Source: Undaria pinnatifida (Eukaryota > Sar > Phaeophyceae > Laminariales > Alariaceae). From it: a stretch of DNA of 64,000 nucleotides. The first letter of the stretch is position 1; each line of letters opens with the position of its first letter. A program made the translations under genes and the position numbers. The stretch spans positions 186,501 to 250,500 of the forward strand of contig JABAKD010000003.1 in the NCBI GenBank assembly GCA_012845835.1, written 5' to 3'. The notes below the pieces were generated by a model that was given only the letters and a program-made list of their open reading frames with translations, was not told the DNA's origin and did not search any database. Positions 57,897 through 64,000 of this stretch are shown here, in pieces.

Positions 57897-58654
57897 TTTT
57901 GTGTGGTGTAAAGCACATATTTGGGCAGGTTGGTACTATTGCCCCTTGACGGACAGCCGTCAACCTATCGACGGGCAGCCGTCGAGGACCTCCCTCCACT
58001 AGAGTTAAAATATTAAGGGGACGTAAAGAGGGGACATGGCGGGACATAACTGGGTCATCAAGCGACATATTTGTGCGTGTTGTGTGTGTGTTCTGTGTCG
58101 TGTGTCGTGTGCTATGTGTGTTGTGTTTGTTTTGTTGTGTGTGTTTTGCTGTGTTATGTCTGCGTTGCGTGTATTCTGTGTCTTGTTTGTTTGTGTTTGC
58201 TGTTGATAGGATAAACGGGGTATATCGTACCAACGGGCGTATACTACCTATGTTGCCGCCCCCCAATACCGTTCCCGTCGATATATTATAACACCTAGGT
58301 CCGAGATACCATAATCGGATAGTTCGGCAGCTTCTAGTTTTTGGCCCAATAGACTACACACGTGTAACTACCTACCGTGAATGGCGTAGATAAGTGTAGT
58401 CGTTAGTTGAGGAGCCCGTCCGTCAGAACCGTTTGGGCTGAAACACGGTACTGCACCTCTATCTCACCACGCGGCGCGGCCCAATTAGACACACCCTTTC
58501 AAGCACTCGTTTCGGTCAAAAAGAGGTATCTTCGCCCGCGGGCCTATCAAACAAGCTCTTCCAATCACGCGTTTCGGCCAAAGCAAGGTATTGCACCGCT
58601 ATCTTTGCCCGCGACCCTACGAAACACACTCTTTCTAATACCGCCCCCCCCCTT
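57897..58654. other. Stretch after DZIP1-like exon d
   Basis: TG-rich simple sequence (58070-58205, tgtgtgt/gtgttttg). A short duplicated box 'gacgg(a/g)cagccgtc' occurs at 57939 and 57969. No exon found. Confidence 0.45.
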
Positions 58655-59926
58655 GAAGTATATATATATATGTAATATTAATAGTTGGCCTCGGTTGGCG
58701 CCGACGCTGTAAAACATTGCATGTGTATTGGGGTTGGCGTTGGCTGGCAACGACGCTGTAAAACATGCCAGTCACTGGGTGAGCTAGACAACCAGGGTAC
58801 CGTTTTCTTTTTTCTTTTATTTTTTGGCTGTCACCATATGATGGTTATTGAGTTACCTTGTAGATCATATTGTGCGGGGTGGAGAACCCAAACTCAGCAC
58901 AAGGGGAATGATCGCATCACGAAGTGTGAATATGGTAATGCACCCACGAGGCAGTTACATAGTAGTACCCATTGCTGTCTCTGGAGTGGCCACACCAGAA
59001 AACAAAGTGTTCATTGACGCTGTCATCTATAAGCAAGAACGTAGGCACAAGGTGCCGAAGTCCGTCTTACGAGCGGTTCTTGGAAGGATGCAGTTCACCC
59101 TTCATGCGGCTCGCCGACCACCTCACGGCGCTTCGCGCTTGGTGCGAGCAATGTTTGCCTGGTTGGTGAAAACCCGACGCGCTCCGTCCCGGCATAGTAG
59201 GGATGCGAGGGTCGATGGTCATACGACTACGGCCATGCACAAACTGAGTACCCCCCCCCCCCCTCCCCCCCCGGCGGCGGCGCCCGGCACCGACCATTAA
59301 TTGGAACTGCTGACCATTAATTGGAATCGCTGATCATTAATTGTGTTGGACCCGTAACAATTACCGTAAGACTACTTACCCTACTAAGCGCAAGGTTTCA
59401 AACCTCGTTGTCACCCCCCACCCATGGCACCCGGCGCTGGCCCTTCGTTGGAACCGCTGACCGTTGATTGGAACCCGGATAGAGAGACAGCGAGGTTAAG
59501 AAAGAGCCACTGCCACCGCAAACGGCACCGACGGCTTCGCTACCGCCGAGGAGGGATGGCGGGGATCGTCGGCGTCGCTGGGTCCGAGGTGTAATTGCCA
59601 TCCGGTGAGGACGTGGGGAGGGGAGGCGGGCGAGGAGGCGGGAAAGGGGCGGGAGGGGGGGGGGGGGGAGGGGATGGGCGCGAGCACATAACGACCACGA
59701 CGACAACGGCGATCACTCGAAACATTTGCCATAGCCGCATAATACGGTAAGCGAGGGTCTATAAACGTAGTGGCATCAAGACCTCACCCCCCCTCCCGCC
59801 TTCCCCGTCCCATGTCACCTGGGCCTCCATAACGCTACGATTATTGGGGACAACCGTACGGAAAAACGAAACAGGCGAATCATGCGGGACAGAAAATCTC
59901 GAAGAAAAATGGAGGCGTTTCTTAGA

Positions 59927-60133
59927 TGGCGGCGCGCTGCCGCCGGCGCCGCCCCCTCCCCCGCTTCCCCGGATACGCCGCCTCTCGCCGACGCTGCCGA
60001 GGCCGCTGCTGCTACTGCTACTGCTGCTGCTGCCGCCGCTGCTGCTGCCGTTAATGTTGGTGCTGCTACTGCTGCGTCTTCCCGAGTGGCGGCGGGATGG
60101 AAGCTGGAGGATTTGTTGTCGGCTGCTCACAGG
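59927..60133 (+). CDS. Candidate Ala-rich exon in fold-back spacer
   Basis: The frame reads RWRRAAAGAAPSP, then poly-Ala from a GCT/GCC run, then SSRVAAGWKLEDLLSAAHR, and ends at a good donor (CACAG|gtgagc). A possible acceptor is ttcttag at 59921-59927. The phase does not fit directly to DZIP1-like exon d. A decayed copy of the last ~65 bp follows at 60205-60270. Function unknown; may be fortuitous. Confidence 0.35.
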
Positions 60134-60204
60134 TGAGCCGGGGGTGGGGGGTGTGGGTGGTGTGGGTGGGGGAGGGCGGGGGGGGCGGGGCTGTTGCAGC
60201 TGTG

Positions 60205-60270
60205 TGTTCAGGAGTGGCAGGGGGCTGGAGGCTGGAGGATTAGTTGTCGACTGCCCACGGTGAATCGGGG
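60205..60270 (+). pseudogene. Decayed copy of the candidate exon's end
   Basis: 'gagtggcagggggctgga', 'ggctggaggattagttgtcg' and 'actgcccacggtgaatcggg' align with 60085-60145; a TAG replaces a Leu codon and the donor is lost. Confidence 0.5.
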
Positions 60271-61165
60271 GAGGGCTTGTCAAGGGATGCCTGGGACACA
60301 CATATGTCTCCTTACAGGTCTGACTATTAAGCAGGTCTCACATTGTCACCCACTTGTGCTCCATTGAAAGATTTTTGTGAGTGTAGCTTTCCTATTCAGG
60401 CGGAGCGGTCTAACTGACCGAAGGGGGTCGTGTCTCTTTGGCTAGTCCCGTATTTTTGTGCACGTTGCCGTCCAATTAATACGCCATCCCGTTTCACGTA
60501 TTCCTAGATCCTAAATCCTTGATCCTGGGCATTTACAGGCTTCCCAGGACAACGCCATAACATGGGGGTGGGGTGGTGTGCCCAGTTTGTGCATGGCCGT
60601 AGTCGTATGACCATAAACCCTCGCATCCCTACTATGCCAGGACGGAGCACGTCGGATTTTCACCAACCAGGCAGACATTGCTCGCACCAAGCGCGAAGCG
60701 CCGTGAGGTGGTCGGCGAGCCGCATGAAGGGTGAAATGCATCCTTCCGAGAACCACCCGTAAGACGGGCTTCGGCACCTTGTGCCTACGTTCTTGCTTAT
60801 GGATGACAGCGCCAATGGGCTACTTTGTTTTCTGGTGTGGCCACTCCAGAGACACCAATGGGTACTACTGTGTAGCTGCCTCGTGGGTGCATTACCATAT
60901 TCACACTGCGTGATGCGATCATTTCCCTTGTGCGGAGTTAGGGTTCTCCACCCCGCACAATATGGCCTGACTCGATAACCATCAAGGTGACCGCCAAAAA
61001 GAATAGAATAAAAAAAACGGTACCCTAGTTGTCTACCTCACGCAGCAATTGTGATGTTTTACGGCGTCGTTGCCAGCCAACGCCAACCCAAATATCGTAT
61101 ACACATAACGTTTTACAGCTTCGGTGCCAACCGAGGCCAACTATGATATATATATATAATCTATA

Positions 61166-61828
61166 TACTCTATATTTTAAGGGTTCGCCTTGGGGGGGGG
61201 GGGTCAGTGTTAACCGTAGTTGTTTTCGACCCCAAATTTGTTCGCATTTTTATGCACTTACGTCGGAAGAAAAAATACTGCCTCATGTTACATGCAATAT
61301 ACCAGGTATGTATTAGAGCATCCATACCCCCGAGGTACGGGACGGGGGCAAATATACTATCACGGTAGTGGACCCTCCATAGTGCCGGCTGAGTAGTGCC
61401 GGTTGTCCGCTATAGGGCGTGTGGTCTCGCTTGGCATAGATAGGAACAGCCGGTAGTGTATGCGGGGTGGTGCCGGTTGTCGCTTTACACGGTGCTGGTG
61501 TTTCCGGCTGGCACATGCCGGTGATATAGAGAAACCACTAGTGTACTAGCACATGGATACGCCGGTTTTAGGACGCCACGGTTTTGGCAGGCGGTACGGA
61601 CGCCGGAAATAGGGGATGCTTAAGTATGTTCAAGCTCTCCATCTGCCCACTGCTGCCCTGCCTCCCGCTATGTTTTCCGCCATGGACCTTGAGAAATGAA
61701 CAACCCGACGAAGAAGTACCCCATTGAAATTGAAAAACTTAGGAAGGCTTAATTCGAGACTAAACGTTCGCTGCTTGAAGCGTGTGACATGTGACATGAT
61801 AGAAGCGTATGACGGTATACGGTGGAGG
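61166..61828. other. Intergenic, MITE-F-like half element
   Basis: Poly-G at 61192-61203; 'accctccatagtgccggctga' at 61374 resembles one MITE-F terminus, but no partner end was found. No gene. Confidence 0.4.
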
Positions 61829-61994
61829 TCCCTCCATAGTGCCGATTGAGGAGTGCCGGTGGCCCCCTATAGTACCTGTGAAATTGCATGGCACATATGG
61901 GAACAACCAGTAGTGTCAGTATGCGGAGTAGTGCCTGTTGCCGTTATAGTGCCATTATTCCGGCACTATAGCGGCAACAGGCACTATAGAGGGA
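61829..61994. mobile_element. MITE-F related element
   Basis: 166 bp from tccctccatagtgcc to ggcactatagaggga, with a second inner inverted pair agtgcctgttgccg / cggcaacaggcact (61929-61989). Confidence 0.75.
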
Positions 61995-63879
61995 GTGCTG
62001 CTGCTGTACGCGGAAGTGTGCTGTTATCCCTTTCAGGGCTTCATAGGGAACAAGTGACGAATGGAACTGACGATTGCAGCATCCTTCACACGAGCCAACC
62101 CGGGCTGCTAGAGTAGACTAGATGGCGACGACTTTGCGGTCGAACTTCAACGCAAGTACTTGTAAGTCACGCGTATTGCTTGCCCTGCCGTGTGCTGCAT
62201 GCTCACACTATGATAAGAACGCGCTTCATGCGTTGTTTTGCCGCTGTACTGTAGTGAATCCACAAAAGGGTTAGCTCTTTTACAACTGCGAAGATCATCC
62301 CAAACTAACTCCAAGTAGTTAGTCTGCCCCCTTCACCGAGCGTGCAGCGCTAAAGGCCTTACGCCTACCCCTTTTGGGCTTATTGTACAGTCGTCGTGCT
62401 GCGGAAGGCATACTGAAAAGCGTACTGCTACGGGGTTTTGTAAACAAATTGGTAGGTACTCGAAACCACAGCGCGACGTACAATCGACCCATTCGTCCCC
62501 ACACCCGTCCGCGAAACGCTTTTGAGGGGTATTTATTAAGAGGCTGTCGTCGTTCTCGCACGAAATTTATTATCAATTTTCAAGAAAGCAATACTTTCGA
62601 ACTTTCCATACTCTCATTGTAGTTACTACCCTGGTACACTTGTTACGGTTCAGAGAGTTATTTCCTAGTTTCCATCTATGTGTTTCACAGAAGAATCCGG
62701 GGTCGATTTGATATCCGGGGGGCGTCGCAAGTCGAAGAGGAAAGAACACAGGCGTTTTTTTTTTGCTGCTGCTGTAGTCTATGCTTCGTGGGCCTGGTAT
62801 GAGGTCCGACGATGTGTGCTTTATCGCTGCATTGGACGTGAAAATGTTGTCGTGGTTCGATCTCCTGCTGTGCACCAACCACGCACACATACGCACGTGA
62901 CTGCTGGCAAAAAGGTGAAAGCTTGAAACACGGCTGCCATTGCGCTGCTGTTCTGTACTGCTGCTGTACAATGATTTTGAGGCTGCAAGGCTGGGCGGCT
63001 GCTTTCGAAAACCACAATCCACCGCTCTTCTTGGTCGTTTTTTGTTCCTGACAGCACACACTCCACTCATACATAGGTGGTACGTACAGAAGCATACACG
63101 TACACACACAGAGCCGCCGTCTGTGCCTGTCGCAAAGGAGAGGACTCACAGCGCGGCTGCTGTTGTACCGTGACTGCCAAAAGTACAGCGCCTGGAGCGC
63201 CATGTGTGATGCAGTAGCAAAACAGCAGAGCGAGAAAAACCGAAACATATGAGTTCTATAGGCCCTGCTCGGTTCGGCGAAACAAGGCAGGCTGCAATGT
63301 GGGCCTTGCTCCGTGGGTGTTGCACGGTGTGACTACCTCCCAGGTGCGAGGAGCGCAACAACTAAAAAAATGGCAGCTAGAGGCCAATCTCCAAGGTAGA
63401 CGTACGGAGGGAGGGTCTTTTTGTCAGGCGAGGTATGTTACGTGTTCAATGCGAGGTGTACAGCAGAAGTCACAGGGCTATGTGTAACATGTATGCTGTT
63501 CGACAGATGTACTGCTGCTGCTGTCGCTGCTGCGGTCTATATGTAGCTGCGTCGTGGCAGACAGAGAGGGCAAAAGCAATTACCTCGGGTAGACTGGTGG
63601 TGTTGTACAGCGGGCGGGAGAGCGGAGCGGGTACACAATATGAGAGCGGAGCGGGCTATTGGCAGCACGCAAAAATGTGGGGTTTCCATGGACCTGTTCA
63701 TCTCAGCGCAAGGCAGAACACAACAAAGAGCCATGTCAACGATGTTGAATACTCAGAGCACCGACATGGAACTCGGCTGAGATTTGGACGTGCGTCGTAA
63801 TGTACTGGCGCCCCCATTGCTTTGCCCTGCAGCCGAAAGTGCAAAGAAAAACCTGGGCCGCCCGAGAACATCATGCCAA
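61995..63879. other. Intergenic, no gene recognised
   Basis: Read on both strands; ORFs (largest at 62685-63248 on the minus strand) lack familiar motifs or exon signals. Triplet-rich patches around 62765 and 63510 only. Confidence 0.4.
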
Positions 63880-64000
63880 TGTTAAGGTATTAGTGGGGTA
63901 TTAGTCCGTTTGACCACTTGCAAAAGGTTAACCTATAGCTCACCCAAACTAAGCCTTCTAACACTCGCCCCCCCTGAAGCGGCGGGATAGCAGGTCGGCC
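63880..64000 (-). mobile_element. Probable end of another LTR retrotransposon (window edge)
   Basis: tgttaagg...cttctaaca (63880-63963) has the tgtta/taaca ends of an LTR, and next to it on the minus strand lies a polypurine tract (cttcaggggggg). The layout matches the 3' LTR junction of the Copia element above. The element would continue to the right, out of the window; LTR length is uncertain. Confidence 0.35.

Larger units (their letters stand above)
58655..61165. mobile_element. Fold-back element with ~600-bp inverted arms
   Basis: Left arm 58655-59260 and right arm 60560-61165 are reverse complements with moderate divergence. Outer ends include a (TA)n run and gttggcctcggttggc; inner boxes are 'tgtaaaac', 'cggtaccgttttct', 'gatggttattgag', 'cacgaggcagttac', 'gctcgccgaccacctcac', 'tcgtatgaccat'. 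The spacer is about 1.3 kb with no transposase. Single arms or fragments occur at 27755, 35760, 36340 and 44820. Confidence 0.8.

Noticed and set aside
62685..63248. 187-codon minus-strand ORF
   Set aside because: Composition and lack of any recognisable motif or exon signal suggest chance; left unannotated.

Overview
Eukaryotic nuclear DNA from a repeat-rich genome with long introns. Three multi-exon protein genes can be assembled from spliced exons whose reading phases agree at the joints. The set includes a ciliary/basal-body gene (DZIP1-like), so the organism has flagellated cells. Canonical GT-AG introns full of small inverted-repeat elements, frequent poly-G/poly-C runs, mid-range GC, a Copia retrotransposon and a TTAGGG-related internal array would all fit a brown alga (heterokont). 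That placement is inference, not proof. LAYOUT: 1-9.4 kb has no recognisable gene: dispersed repeats, minisatellites and MITE-like elements. 9.4-21.06 kb (+) is a five-exon DEDDh exonuclease gene of the REXO/ISG20 type, followed to 22.1 kb by four decayed tandem copies of its last exon. 22.1-27.4 kb holds repeats plus several decayed copies of the last exon of the next gene. 27.47-47.0 kb (-) is a four-exon METTL21-type protein-lysine methyltransferase gene, with a 7.2 kb Copia element (two LTRs, 5-bp target duplication) inside its 11 kb first intron. 47-53.1 kb is non-coding: tandem duplications, CAG tracts and a 380-bp telomere-like array. 53.1-57.9 kb (+) carries at least four exons of a DZIP1-like gene; its 5' end and perhaps its 3' end are not identified. 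58.65-61.17 kb is a large inverted-repeat (fold-back) element. 61.2-64 kb holds repeats and, at the right edge, the probable end of another LTR element. HOW THE PARTS RELATE: the three genes are functionally unrelated (RNA 3'-end processing, protein methylation, ciliogenesis). What stands out is what has happened around them: (i) last exons copied repeatedly downstream of the parent gene and then decayed, seen in two genes and possibly a third site; (ii) an internal triplet-repeat expansion that adds roughly 200 residues to the methyltransferase; (iii) introns built mostly from families of non-autonomous elements, some nested (SINE in MITE, small element in MITE) and one with its right half amplified about five times; (iv) a Glu in place of the usual motif II Asp in the exonuclease. 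Family copies named below as MITE-A to MITE-G, SINE-1 and fold-back element are my own labels for repeats recognised by comparing parts of this window with each other.
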